Shown here in pieces: positions 7,506 to 16,532 of a DNA stretch of 64,000 nucleotides. The notes under the pieces are model-generated. The model ran no database searches. It saw only the letters and a program-made list of their open reading frames with translations, and was not told where the DNA came from. How positions within the stretch are numbered: the first letter of the stretch is position 1; each line of letters starts with the position of its first letter. The stretch comes from Paenibacillus sp. FSL R7-0345 (lineage in GTDB: Bacteria; Bacillota; Bacilli; Paenibacillales; Paenibacillaceae). Made by a program: the position numbers and the translations under genes. The stretch is taken from positions 5,128,501 to 5,192,500 of the forward strand of contig NZ_CP152002.1 of NCBI RefSeq assembly GCF_038595055.1, written 5' to 3'.

Positions 7506-8939
7506 CTATTCCAGGACAATCGAAGCCAGGCTGGCACTTCCATTACCGGTAAACGTGAAATACAGGGCCTGTTGTCCGTCAGGAATGCTGATTTCCGAGG
7601 CATATTCTGTCCAGACGTTGGTGAAGCCTACGGGAATATATCCCAGAGACGGTCCATCCCATGCTGTTTTCACTTCAAACACGCCCTGGCAATAGCCCCG
7701 CACCTTGATCCGGACCTTTTGAACACCCCGGCAATCAAAATACTTAAACCCTGCTGTAGCCGAATCCGTCATATTGGCAATATAACCATTCTCCTCATCG
7801 CCGTCGCGGCCATCCTGTGTAATTTTCGGGAATCGGCTGTCCATCCATGCCCCGGAACGGCCAAAGCCGCCGGTATACATTTCTTCAGCATTACAGAACA
7901 AGTGGCACGCCAGATAGGCCGGATATTCTCCTTTTCCTGCAAACGGTGCCCGGTTAGGACCACAGGATGTCATTTCGGCCTGGGGAATCGTTCCGTCTTC
8001 GAGGAAATGGATCGGCTCGATACAGCCCTGCCGGGAAAACGCAGTTCCATTGGTATGCCGGTGATAAAAGATGTACCAGGCTCCATCGACCTCTACGATG
8101 CTGCCGTGGTTATTACCGCCGTAATACATCGGTTTCGCAGCCGGCTTGTATGTACCGATATGAAGATCGCAGTTACTTACAATTACTCCCTGGTACTCGA
8201 AGTTCCTGGTGGGATGTTTGCTGGTCGCATAACACAGCTCATGCATGACAACCGAGGAATAGATGAGATAATAGGTATCTCCTCTCTTGCGGATAGAAGG
8301 CGCCTCAAAGAACGCATGTCCTTCAAAGCCGCTTCCGGTACTGTAGGGCTCACTCGGTGCGACAAATACAGGCTCTTCCCGGATAGTAAGCATATCGGGT
8401 CCTAATACCGTAGCCATGGCACCGCTTCTAGACTTATCTCCCGGAGCGCAAAACCCGGTATATAAATAGGTCAGTTCCCCTTCTGTAAGGACACCCGGAT
8501 CGAACTGGGGCTCATCGCCCTCCCGTTCTCCGAGACGTGTCCCGTCGGCATATTTCACATGACCGTAGAAGCTGAATGTGCCGCAGGGCGTATCGCATAC
8601 AGCCACAGAGACGATGGGGAGCTTATCAAGCACGTAATAGAGATAATAGCGCCCGTCAGGTCCGATGGTAACATCGGGGGCATACAGGCACATGCTTCCC
8701 TCCGGATTGAGCGGGTCATCCGTGGAATGGTAAATGACCCCTTCATACCTCCAGTCGGACAGATCCTCAGCCGGCGCAGACCAGCTGACATAATCATTCA
8801 GGCAAAACACATGTCCGTTAAACCGGTCATGCGAGCCGTAAATATACACTCGTCCGTCAAATACATAAGGCTCACCGTCAGGGATGTATTCCCATGAAGG
8901 AAGGTACGGATTCATTCCTTGTTTTTTTGCCAATGTCAT
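7506..8939 (-). CDS. Glycoside hydrolase family 43 (beta-xylosidase / alpha-L-arabinofuranosidase type)
   Basis: A 477-residue protein with a five-bladed propeller typical of GH43. The expected acids are present: a base Asp in IPDGEPYV near the N-terminus, a pKa-tuning Asp in YAPDVTIG and an acid Glu in FFEAPSI. A C-terminal beta-sandwich of about 140 residues (from about 335) resembles a CBM6-like accessory domain. There is no signal peptide, so it is cytosolic. ATG 8939 follows AAAGGGTGAA. It is transcribed from its own promoter at 8979-9008, behind the terminator of the upstream permease, and co-directionally with the esterase. Specificity (xylose or arabinose) is not decidable here. Confidence 0.85.
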   Translation of the reverse strand: MTLAKKQGMNPYLPSWEYIPDGEPYVFDGRVYIYGSHDRFNGHVFCLNDYVSWSAPAEDLSDWRYEGVIYHSTDDPLNPEGSMCLYAPDVTIGPDGRYYLYYVLDKLPIVSVAVCDTPCGTFSFYGHVKYADGTRLGEREGDEPQFDPGVLTEGELTYLYTGFCAPGDKSRSGAMATVLGPDMLTIREEPVFVAPSEPYSTGSGFEGHAFFEAPSIRKRGDTYYLIYSSVVMHELCYATSKHPTRNFEYQGVIVSNCDLHIGTYKPAAKPMYYGGNNHGSIVEVDGAWYIFYHRHTNGTAFSRQGCIEPIHFLEDGTIPQAEMTSCGPNRAPFAGKGEYPAYLACHLFCNAEEMYTGGFGRSGAWMDSRFPKITQDGRDGDEENGYIANMTDSATAGFKYFDCRGVQKVRIKVRGYCQGVFEVKTAWDGPSLGYIPVGFTNVWTEYASEISIPDGQQALYFTFTGNGSASLASIVLE

Positions 8940-8978
8940 TTCACCCTTTTTTAATAGAAGATATTAATAGACAATTCG

Positions 8979-9008
8979 ATTATAGGTACACGGGAGGATT
9001 GAAGTCCA
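8979..9008 (-). promoter_or_regulatory. Promoter of the GH43-esterase operon
   Basis: On the minus strand, a -35-like TGGACT (9008-9003) and a consensus -10 TATAAT (8984-8979) are separated by 18 bp. The -35 directly touches the proximal TAGGTCA half-site. The arrangement mirrors the ABC-operon promoter at 2787-2815. Confidence 0.6.
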
Positions 9009-9036
9009 TGACCTAAACCAAACTATCATTGACCTA
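9009..9036 (-). promoter_or_regulatory. AraC-type direct-repeat operator of the GH43-esterase operon
   Basis: Read on the minus strand there are two identical TAGGTCA half-sites (9036-9030 and 9015-9009) exactly 21 bp apart. The proximal one ends at the base before the -35. The outer one lies in the 13-mer TGAGGATAGGTCA that also occurs at 2774-2786. Confidence 0.6.
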
Positions 9037-9066
9037 TCCTCATATCCTTATAGTCTTGTAAACAAT

Positions 9067-9096
9067 GAAAAAAGCTGCCGGAAATCCGGCAGCTTT
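9067..9096 (-). terminator. Rho-independent terminator after the permease operon
   Basis: AAAGCTGCCGGA (9071-9082) and TCCGGCAGCTTT (9085-9096) form a perfect 12-bp stem with a two-base loop. On the minus strand it ends in a T run. It closes the operon that ends with the permease at 9128 and insulates the GH43 promoter. Confidence 0.85.
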
Positions 9097-9127
9097 AATG
9101 GCAGGAAATAAAGCGGCTTCCTTCTTG

Positions 9128-10045
9128 TCAGCCCTTTACACCGCCGACCATCATGCCTTTGACGAAATATTTCTGCAGGAACGGATAGACCATAATGATT
9201 GGCACCGAGGCGACGATCGTCATCGTGGCCCGGACCGACAACGGCGTGACTAAACCCTGCTGCGAGCCGTTCGCTCCGTTGATCATGCCGTCCATGCCGG
9301 AGGTACCTGCGCTGGCCGTGGAATTCTGCAATATCTTCTGTAGCTCGTACTGCAGGGTGCTCAGGTTACTCTTCGAGGAATTGTACAGGAATACGTCAAA
9401 CCAGGAGTTCCACTGATACACACCCGAGAATAAGGCTACGGTAGCCAGCACGGGCAGGGTAAGCGGAAGCACGATGCTAATGAAGGTTTTGAAATCGCCG
9501 GCACCGTCAATTTTTCCTGACTCTAGGATACTCTCGGGCAAATTTTCAATAAAAGAGCGGATAATGATCAGATTAAATACACCGATAAGGCCCGGCAGGA
9601 TGTAGACCCAGAAGCTGCCGACGAGATTCATATCGCGCATCAGAAGGTAGTTTGGAATCAATCCGCCGTTAAAGTACATGGTCAGAATAAAGGCAATCGT
9701 AATGAATTTGCGCAGCACATAATCCTGCCGGCTGATGGTGTACGCCACCATGGCTGAACCCAGGACCGTAACAACTGTACCAATCACTGTGCGCAGTATA
9801 GAAATCAGGGTGGCATGAAAAATGGTTGCTTCTTTGAATACATACTGATAATTATCCAGTGTTAAAGCCCGCGGGAACAGGTATATCCCGCCCCTGATCG
9901 AATCCTGCGCATCATTTAAAGAAACAGCAAGTATATTAATGAACGGATAGAGTGTAACGATCATCAGCAGAATCATAAAGATAAAGTTGCAAATCTCGAA
10001 TACTCTATCGCCCCTGGATGTCCGAATCCGGTTTCTTTTCTCCAC
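9128..10045 (-). CDS. Sugar ABC transporter permease, YtcP type
   Basis: A 305-residue CUT1 permease with six membrane spans. It has the EAA-loop region ESGKIDGAGDFKTFISIVLP and the C-terminus YPFLQKYFVKGMMVGGVKG characteristic of YtcP. It starts with GTG at 10045, with AAGGAGGGATTTGAA just upstream. It is the last gene of the minus-strand operon 16313-9128 (YesN, YesM, binding protein, LplB, YtcP) and partners the permease at 10067. No ATPase gene is present, so it presumably uses a shared MsmX-like ATPase. Confidence 0.85.
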   Translation of the reverse strand: MEKRNRIRTSRGDRVFEICNFIFMILLMIVTLYPFINILAVSLNDAQDSIRGGIYLFPRALTLDNYQYVFKEATIFHATLISILRTVIGTVVTVLGSAMVAYTISRQDYVLRKFITIAFILTMYFNGGLIPNYLLMRDMNLVGSFWVYILPGLIGVFNLIIIRSFIENLPESILESGKIDGAGDFKTFISIVLPLTLPVLATVALFSGVYQWNSWFDVFLYNSSKSNLSTLQYELQKILQNSTASAGTSGMDGMINGANGSQQGLVTPLSVRATMTIVASVPIIMVYPFLQKYFVKGMMVGGVKG

Positions 10046-10066
10046 TTCAAATCCCTCCTTCTTCGT

Positions 10067-11041
10067 CTAGAACAGCCTGGACTCACCAGCGCGTTTGGCA
10101 ACGGAATTCGCCACGAACAGCAGAATAAAGCTGACGATCGTCTTAAACATGCCGGCTGCGATGGAAAGAGAGAAATTGCTTTGGGCAATCCCGTATTTCA
10201 GCACGAAAATATCGATATTCTCCGAATAGTCTACATTCATGCCGTTCCCCAGCAAATATTGCGGTTCGAACCCCGATTCCAGCAGATAGCCGATGTTCAT
10301 TATAAGCAGTACGACAACAACACTTTTAATGCCCGGCAGCGTGATGTAGAACATCCGCTTGAACCGTCCTGCACCATCCATTTCTGCGGCTTCATACTGC
10401 GACGGATCGATGGTTGTCATGGCCGCCAGATACACAATCGTATTCCAGCCGATATCCTTCCAGACCGAGCTTGCCCCGAAGATTCCCCAGAAAAAATGCG
10501 GAATGCCGAGAAACAAAAATTCCTGCCCCTTGTCAATGAACCCTGCCCAGATCAGCAGCTGATTGATAATACCGTCCGGGGACAAGGTGGTTTGAATAAT
10601 GCTTGCCGCTACCACCCAGGAAATAAAGTGGGGTAAATAGCTGACCGTCTGCACGATGCGCTTAAAGGCAACCTGACGGATTTCATTCAATAATAATGCC
10701 AGCACGATGGCGGTTAAAAAACCCAGAATAAGATTAATCGAGCTCATGGCGAGCGTATTGCGAAGCACCCGGAGGAACCGTTCGTCACCAAACAAAAATT
10801 TGAAGTGCGAAAAGCCGATCCATTTCTGATCCCAGAAGCCGAGCGCCGGCCGGTAATCCTGGAAAGCGATTGTCCAGCCCCACAGCGGCAGGTATTTAAA
10901 TATAAACAGCCAGATCAAAAAAGGAACCGACATAAACACGAGTACCCGCTGCTTCACCAGTTTGCTTAGAAACAGCCGAAGACCTGCAGGCTGCTGGTCA
11001 GTCTTTATTTCAGGTGTTGCCAGTATCGTTTTTGTATTCAT
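10067..11041 (-). CDS. Sugar ABC transporter permease, LplB type
   Basis: A 324-residue LplB-type permease with MSVPFLIWLFIFKYLPLWGW early on and the EAA loop EAAEMDGAGRFKRMFYITLP. It has about six transmembrane helices. ATG 11041 follows AGGAGATAATTAG. The gap of 21 bp to the next permease indicates co-transcription. It lies behind an intercistronic hairpin (11081-11121) that separates it from the binding-protein gene, an arrangement that usually lets the binding protein be made in excess. Confidence 0.85.
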   Translation of the reverse strand: MNTKTILATPEIKTDQQPAGLRLFLSKLVKQRVLVFMSVPFLIWLFIFKYLPLWGWTIAFQDYRPALGFWDQKWIGFSHFKFLFGDERFLRVLRNTLAMSSINLILGFLTAIVLALLLNEIRQVAFKRIVQTVSYLPHFISWVVAASIIQTTLSPDGIINQLLIWAGFIDKGQEFLFLGIPHFFWGIFGASSVWKDIGWNTIVYLAAMTTIDPSQYEAAEMDGAGRFKRMFYITLPGIKSVVVVLLIMNIGYLLESGFEPQYLLGNGMNVDYSENIDIFVLKYGIAQSNFSLSIAAGMFKTIVSFILLFVANSVAKRAGESRLF

Positions 11042-11080
11042 CTAATTATCTCCTCCAGCCCCTATGCGGATTACCGAGGA

Positions 11081-11121
11081 AAAAGGGCAGCCATAGCCAT
11101 AGCAATGCTCCGGCCGCCCTT
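11081..11121 (-). terminator. Intercistronic hairpin / attenuator after the binding-protein gene
   Basis: On the minus strand AAGGGC (11121-11116) pairs with GCCCTT (11088-11083), followed by T residues. It is inside the operon, between the binding protein and the permeases, so it probably causes partial termination or protects the upstream mRNA. Confidence 0.5.
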
Positions 11122-11138
11122 CATCTCATTTACTTGCT

Positions 11139-12854
11139 TTATTTGCCCATATCCACTTTCTTCTTCACTTGCTCGGTAGTCCATTTCTCATAGCCGGCTG
11201 TGTCCAGCTTGCCCCACTCCTTCTGGAAATCGCCCCAGATGGAATCAAATTTGTCCGGTGAGGACAGAACCAGCTTCGGATAATACTTTTTGGTCAGCTC
11301 ATCTTTGTTGGTCTCCCACATCAATTCCGGTGAATTCTGCTCCTTTACAAAGCCCCATGCCGGATACCACGGACGATCAATCGGCTTGGCGAACATTTGG
11401 GTATAGGTCTGGGCTTCATATTTGCCGAGGATTTCTTTATCCTTATCGGTAAGGCTCATCTGGAATACCTCCGGCTGATAACCTACGCCTCTGGCATTGC
11501 CGTCAGAGAGCGTCGAGTTGTTGCCATAGCTCGGCCAGTTCCAGCTGTAATACTTAAACCCGAATTTTTCGTTAAAGGCCTCATCGATTTTGTTGATCTG
11601 CTCCTGGGTCCGGTAGTAGCGGCCTTCTTCATTGACTTCATAGGTCTCGCCTTTGATCCCCCAGGAGATAAGGATTTGATTTTCTTCCTTCAGCATGTTG
11701 TCAAAATACTGGATGATCCGCTCCGGATTTTTGGCGCTGACGGTAATACCGACCCCGCGGTTGGTAACCAGGCCGCCGGGACCGTCAACATAAGCATCGG
11801 CTATGCTTTCATCAAAGGTAACCGGAAGCGGGAAGTAGTTGTAGCCGTCGAGTGACGGGTCTTTCCGGGCCGCATCCTTCAGCAGATTCAGCGCAGTCTG
11901 CACCTGCCAGCGGTAATCGAAGAATCCGAGCACCTTATGGGAGGTCAGCTTGGCAATATATTGATCGTAGTTGTCGACGAAGGATGCCTTGTCAAACATC
12001 CCCTTCGAGTTAAGCGTATTTAGAGCCTGCAGCCAGCGTTTGGCACCGTCTGATCCGGAGTAGGTTGTGGCCTCGAGTGTAGCAGGGTCCACCATCACGT
12101 TGCCGTCATTCGGATATCCCAGCAGATGCATCGGCGGATTGGCGGTGGCAAAAAATCTCCAGTCATGGGTAAGCGACACCATCCCGGTCAGCCCTTCATC
12201 CTTATGTTTGGCCGCATAATTCTCAATCAGCTCCATGTACTGATCCAGCGTCTTGATCTTTGGATATCCCGCTTCCTCCAGCACCCGGCGCTGTACCCAG
12301 AACGCTGCTGTCGGTTCAGGATCCGGTACAAACTCGCCGACCTGGGCGGACATCGGCAGGAAATACAATTTGCCGTCTGCGGAACGCATCTGGTCAAGGT
12401 CGTCACCGTACACGCGCTTGATGTTCGGTCCGTACTTCTCGATCAGGTCATCAAGCGGAATAAACGCACCGGCGTTCAACACCTCTTCAATCGCCGCATC
12501 GGGAATCAGCACATCCGGATATTCGTTGGCGGCAATCATGGTTCCGATCTTGGTGTTCAGGTCGCCGACGAGAAACTCCAGCTTGAAGTTGGTGCCTGTC
12601 TGATCCTCCAGCATTTTGCCGATTGTCGTTTCATTGGTATTGCCGTCTTTAGATCCGGCAACGCCGTTAAAGATCGTATACGTAACCTTGTCCTTTTTGA
12701 CCTCCTCAGTGCCGGCATTTGCACTGTTCGTGGAATCGGGCTTGCTGGTTGTTTCTGCACCGGCATTGTTCCCGTTGTTGCCGGAACAGGCTGTTGCCAA
12801 AGATGACAATAGAAGCATTGCAAGACTAAGACGAAGCATTTTTATTGTTTTCAA
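11139..12854 (-). CDS. Extracellular solute-binding lipoprotein (CUT1)
   Basis: A 571-residue lipoprotein. The signal peptide ends in lipobox LATAC (Cys at about residue 23), with a Gly/Asn/Ser-rich tether and then a family 1 binding fold. TTG 12854 is taken as the start because it gives the positively charged MKTIKMLRL n-region and is preceded by GAGGGGGAAAGAC. Starting at the ATG 12839 would leave a poor signal peptide. A near-cre sequence lies upstream at 12895-12908. It is encoded between the YesM kinase and the permeases of the same strand. The substrate is unknown. Confidence 0.82.
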   Translation of the reverse strand: MKTIKMLRLSLAMLLLSSLATACSGNNGNNAGAETTSKPDSTNSANAGTEEVKKDKVTYTIFNGVAGSKDGNTNETTIGKMLEDQTGTNFKLEFLVGDLNTKIGTMIAANEYPDVLIPDAAIEEVLNAGAFIPLDDLIEKYGPNIKRVYGDDLDQMRSADGKLYFLPMSAQVGEFVPDPEPTAAFWVQRRVLEEAGYPKIKTLDQYMELIENYAAKHKDEGLTGMVSLTHDWRFFATANPPMHLLGYPNDGNVMVDPATLEATTYSGSDGAKRWLQALNTLNSKGMFDKASFVDNYDQYIAKLTSHKVLGFFDYRWQVQTALNLLKDAARKDPSLDGYNYFPLPVTFDESIADAYVDGPGGLVTNRGVGITVSAKNPERIIQYFDNMLKEENQILISWGIKGETYEVNEEGRYYRTQEQINKIDEAFNEKFGFKYYSWNWPSYGNNSTLSDGNARGVGYQPEVFQMSLTDKDKEILGKYEAQTYTQMFAKPIDRPWYPAWGFVKEQNSPELMWETNKDELTKKYYPKLVLSSPDKFDSIWGDFQKEWGKLDTAGYEKWTTEQVKKKVDMGK

Positions 12855-12894
12855 AGTCTTTCCCCCTCGTTATCAATTCCTTGCTCCTTCATTA

Positions 12895-12908
12895 TAAAAG
12901 CGATTACA
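12895..12908. promoter_or_regulatory. cre-like site upstream of the binding-protein gene
   Basis: The minus-strand TGTAATCGCTTTTA matches the cre consensus except for one key position (CA reads TA). It lies between the YesM gene and the binding-protein gene. It is weaker than the site at 2829 and is reported with caution. Confidence 0.3.
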
Positions 12909-12949
12909 TTCCCTGATTACCCTCAAGAATATAGGCCGTACTGTAGAAA

Positions 12950-14716
12950 TTATTGTTCCTGTTCGCCTGGATCGGGTAAACGGGGAATGCGCAGCTCGAT
13001 CTCTGTGCCCTGTCCGGGAGCGCTGTTCACCGAAAAATGGAACCCTGCACCGTAAATCAATTTGGCACGGTAGATTACATTTTGAATGCCGATCCGTTCG
13101 CCCATAATTTCATTGGTTTCAAGATAGCTGTACAGCTTGCCGATTTGCCTCTCGTTCATCCCTGTCCCGTTATCCCTGATTGTAAAAATCAGATTCCGGT
13201 CCTTCATCGAAATGGTAATTTGAATTCGTCCGCCTTGTTTCAAGGGTTCCAGACCATGAATGCTGGCATTCTCCACAAAAGGCAGAAACAGCATCTTGGG
13301 CAGCTTGCAGGCATAGGCCTCCGGCTGTACCTCAAGCGAATAGTCAATCCGGTCCTCGAAACGGTATTTCTGGATATCCAGGAAGCAGATGATAAACTCC
13401 AGCTCTTCCCGGATCGTAATCATATCCTTATTCCAGGTCAGCGAGCTGCGGAAAATCTTGGCCATGCTGTGAATCATGGCCGCTGTTTCGTTCTCGTCCT
13501 TCAGAAGACTGCGCATCCGGATTGTTTCCAGCGCATTGAAGAGAAAATGCGGATTAATCTGGCTTTGCAGCGCATTAAGCTGCGCTTTACTGCGCTCCAG
13601 CTCCAGGGATTTCTTTTGGATCTCGGCTATGTACACATCATCGATCAAGGATTTGATCTGCAGAATCATCCGGTTAAAGCCCAGACTGAGCTGGCCGATC
13701 TCATCCCGGAAATCGGTAACCGGAATCACTTCGAAGTTTTGGCTCCGCACCTTCTTCATATGCTTCAGGATTTTGACTATGCGGACATTGAAGGACCGGG
13801 TGATAATGACAATAACGAGGGTAGGGAGAATCATCATCAGACAGGCCGATATCAGAATGAAGTCGCGGGATTTCCTCACCTCCCGGATCACTTCGTTCTC
13901 GTCTACCGTTCCGACGATACTCCAGCCTTCCAGATAGCTGACTCCGCTGTACCGGCTTGAGAATTTGATCCGGTCGCTGGAGCGGATCTTACTGAAGGCT
14001 GTCTTGCCCGGCATCTTCCAGTCAATGGAGGAATCGGTGGTATACTCGATGTCGCCCGCAGGATTCAGCAGATAGACTGCACCCTGCATATTCAGATTAT
14101 TAAAGATTTCGCCGATGTCGATGGTCTTGAAATCGATCTTGACGACCTTTTCCTTTTTCAGCCTTCCGGAGTAATAATCCATCTTCCGGATCAGCGAGAA
14201 TTCTTGAAACCGGCCGTTTTCGCTTTCGGTCCGGGTAAAGATCGGATGGGAGGTGACCTTGGCCAGTGCCTGCCTGTACCACGTTTCTTTTCTTAATTCA
14301 TCTGACAGGTAGCCGATGTTGCCCGAATGTAACAGGGTATCGTTGTCTACATAAATCGTCACGTTCTGTAATGAGAAGGATAGCGGGGTATAGTTGTTCA
14401 GCATGCGCCGTAAATAGGAGTCGTAAACCTCCAGATAATCGGCCGCATTGTCAAAGTTCCGGTCGAGAATTTCATTCGTGTTTAAATCGGCATAAAAAAA
14501 GGAAGATAGTCCAACGGCATTATCAACCTGCTCGCGGAAATCATTGCTGATCTGCTCGATGGTCCGGTCGATATCGCGGATCCGCTGGTTGCGCACATTT
14601 TCTGTTATGGCATTGTAGAACAACAGATTCGTAAGCACGATTGGAATAAACACGCACAGAAAATAGATTAATAGCATTTTGTTGCGCATCCTTATATGAT
14701 TGAGCAGCCTGTCCAC
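12950..14716 (-). CDS. Sensor histidine kinase, YesM family
   Basis: A 588-residue membrane kinase. It has a first transmembrane helix at about 14-35, an extracytoplasmic sensor domain to about 285, a second helix at about 288-308, HAMP, the His_kinase domain with phospho-acceptor in INPHFLFNALE (His at about 387), and an ATPase domain with N-box PFVENASIHG and G-box RDNGTGM. GTG 14716 follows GGAGGGGAAGAAA. It follows the YesN regulator by 25 bp and precedes a sugar importer, the standard layout for sensing an extracellular oligosaccharide, often together with the binding protein. Confidence 0.88.
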   Translation of the reverse strand: MDRLLNHIRMRNKMLLIYFLCVFIPIVLTNLLFYNAITENVRNQRIRDIDRTIEQISNDFREQVDNAVGLSSFFYADLNTNEILDRNFDNAADYLEVYDSYLRRMLNNYTPLSFSLQNVTIYVDNDTLLHSGNIGYLSDELRKETWYRQALAKVTSHPIFTRTESENGRFQEFSLIRKMDYYSGRLKKEKVVKIDFKTIDIGEIFNNLNMQGAVYLLNPAGDIEYTTDSSIDWKMPGKTAFSKIRSSDRIKFSSRYSGVSYLEGWSIVGTVDENEVIREVRKSRDFILISACLMMILPTLVIVIITRSFNVRIVKILKHMKKVRSQNFEVIPVTDFRDEIGQLSLGFNRMILQIKSLIDDVYIAEIQKKSLELERSKAQLNALQSQINPHFLFNALETIRMRSLLKDENETAAMIHSMAKIFRSSLTWNKDMITIREELEFIICFLDIQKYRFEDRIDYSLEVQPEAYACKLPKMLFLPFVENASIHGLEPLKQGGRIQITISMKDRNLIFTIRDNGTGMNERQIGKLYSYLETNEIMGERIGIQNVIYRAKLIYGAGFHFSVNSAPGQGTEIELRIPRLPDPGEQEQ

Positions 14717-14741
14717 TTTCTTCCCCTCCTCCTTATGCAGC

Positions 14742-16313
14742 TTAGCGGCTAATGATGCGGTTGCGGTACTCGGTCGGTGTCATTTGCTCCAGCTTTTCAA
14801 ACTGGGTAACAAAATAATCGGCGTTGCTGAATCCGACCTTCTGGGCAATTTCATAAATCCGCATATCACTTTGCCGGAGCAGGCGTTTGGCTTCTGTAAT
14901 ACGGAGCTGCTGCAGGTATTCATTGAAATAGCTTCCGTAGGTTTTCTTGAACAATTGGCCCAGATAGGCAGAATTCATATAAAACCTGGCAGCAATCTCC
15001 TTTAGCGTAATGGATTCATGATAATGTTCGTCGACGTAGCATTTGATCTTCTGGATGCCGCCCTTGCACTGGTTCTGGCTGAGCTGCCCCAGAAGTCCGG
15101 CCGCTTCCTGGGCAAACCGCATAAAGATGCGCGTAATTTCCCCCAGCGTGATGTTCCGGTCATACCAGCCTACTGCCGCCTCCAGATAAATCAGTTCCTT
15201 TTCGTCACCCTCCAGGGTATGGATCGATTTCAGAATGCCCAGCACACATTGGGTGACGGCCGCCTTCATCGCCTCCGGGGAGAAGCTCTTCTCCTGCATG
15301 AACTGAAACAGGCGGCCAATTTGTTCTGCCAGCATATCCGCATCGTTCTCTTCTACCGCATTAATCAGCTTACGGTACATTTCATCGTCCAAATGCCGGT
15401 AGTTCAGCATCCGGCCCGAAATATCCCCATACGTAATGACGGCCTGCGCCGGCAGGAGATATTTATGCTGCAGGACTTCCTTGGCCCCGAGATAGGAATG
15501 CTTGATATCCTTTAATGAAGGAACAGCAGGCCCGGCATAAATACGGAACGGACAGGAAAAGGCGGCTCCGATCCGGCCGGCAAGCTCAGTCAGGAATGCG
15601 CCGGTATCTCCGGCGAAGGAACGGGCATACAGATCAGGCACAAGCAGGCCGTACGTCTGATGATGCTCATACATTACAGGCTCAAACCCCGTTCCTGAGG
15701 CTGTATGCACAGCTTCGCGGATGCCCTTGCGCAGCATATCCTTGGCCGGAAGGACATACCCGTTCCAGGGAAGAATATCGTTCCATTCAAGCAGGACATA
15801 GGTAAACATCTGCACGGCTTCACCTTCCCAAGGAGCCTTCCAGGCAGCATCGCTCAAGACGTTCTCCTCTCCCCGGATCAGCGCTTCTATCCAGCTCTGG
15901 TCCAGACCCAACTGAGTACGGGCCTTGTGCCGCTCCTTTTCCTCCAGCCGCTCCTTCAGCTTGCCCAGCGTCTTTTCGAAGTCCTCCTGATCAATCGGCT
16001 TGAGTACATAATCGAAAGCACCGTAGCGCAGGGCCTGCCGGGCATACTCGAATTCATTATATCCGCTGACAATGATAAACTCCGTATCCAGCTTTTCAAG
16101 GACCGCGGCACGAATCAGGCCGATCCCGTCGATAACCGGCATCCGGATGTCCGTAACCACCAGATCGGGTTTGTGCTCGCGGATCATAGCCAGCGCATCC
16201 TCTCCGTTATCCGCCTCTCCAATCACCACATATCCGCTGCGCTCCCAGTCAATCATTTTGATCAATCCCTTGCGCACAAACAATTCATCGTCAACTATAA
16301 GCGCAGAAAACAT
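14742..16313 (-). CDS. Response regulator, YesN family (receiver + AraC DNA-binding domain)
   Basis: A 523-residue protein with an N-terminal receiver (SALIVDDELFVRKGL, with phospho-acceptor Asp in DLVVTDIRMP at about residue 54), a long central region, and a C-terminal AraC double helix-turn-helix (KEIAARFYMNSAYLGQLFKK ... IAQKVGFSNADYFVTQF). ATG 16313 is preferred to the in-frame GTG 16322 because the ribosome site GAGAGGTG overlaps the latter. It is the first gene of the operon and the partner of the YesM kinase at 12950. It presumably activates this operon. Confidence 0.88.
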   Translation of the reverse strand: MFSALIVDDELFVRKGLIKMIDWERSGYVVIGEADNGEDALAMIREHKPDLVVTDIRMPVIDGIGLIRAAVLEKLDTEFIIVSGYNEFEYARQALRYGAFDYVLKPIDQEDFEKTLGKLKERLEEKERHKARTQLGLDQSWIEALIRGEENVLSDAAWKAPWEGEAVQMFTYVLLEWNDILPWNGYVLPAKDMLRKGIREAVHTASGTGFEPVMYEHHQTYGLLVPDLYARSFAGDTGAFLTELAGRIGAAFSCPFRIYAGPAVPSLKDIKHSYLGAKEVLQHKYLLPAQAVITYGDISGRMLNYRHLDDEMYRKLINAVEENDADMLAEQIGRLFQFMQEKSFSPEAMKAAVTQCVLGILKSIHTLEGDEKELIYLEAAVGWYDRNITLGEITRIFMRFAQEAAGLLGQLSQNQCKGGIQKIKCYVDEHYHESITLKEIAARFYMNSAYLGQLFKKTYGSYFNEYLQQLRITEAKRLLRQSDMRIYEIAQKVGFSNADYFVTQFEKLEQMTPTEYRNRIISR

Positions 16314-16471
16314 GGCCAGCACCTCTCATTCGGGTATAGTGGGTTATCTTTCTTTTATGCTAACCTCAACCATGCTTCCATGACCAGAGTCTTTATCAAA
16401 AAGAGGGTAAAATCTATACTTTTCAGGGAAAGCACTATAATTTGTACGGGTTGACCAAAGCTTTATTTAAA

Positions 16472-16511
16472 AGTAAAAAGGCGCCGGTCCTCCATAACAG
16501 AGAACCGGCGC
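16472..16511 (-). terminator. Rho-independent terminator after the second YesN gene
   Basis: GCGCCGGT (16481-16488) pairs with ACCGGCGC (16504-16511). On the minus strand it is followed by CTTTTTACTTTT. It closes the operon 23552-16533 and lies upstream of the next YesN gene. Confidence 0.8.
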
Positions 16512-16532
16512 AATGCAGCGGCAGCTGCAGTC

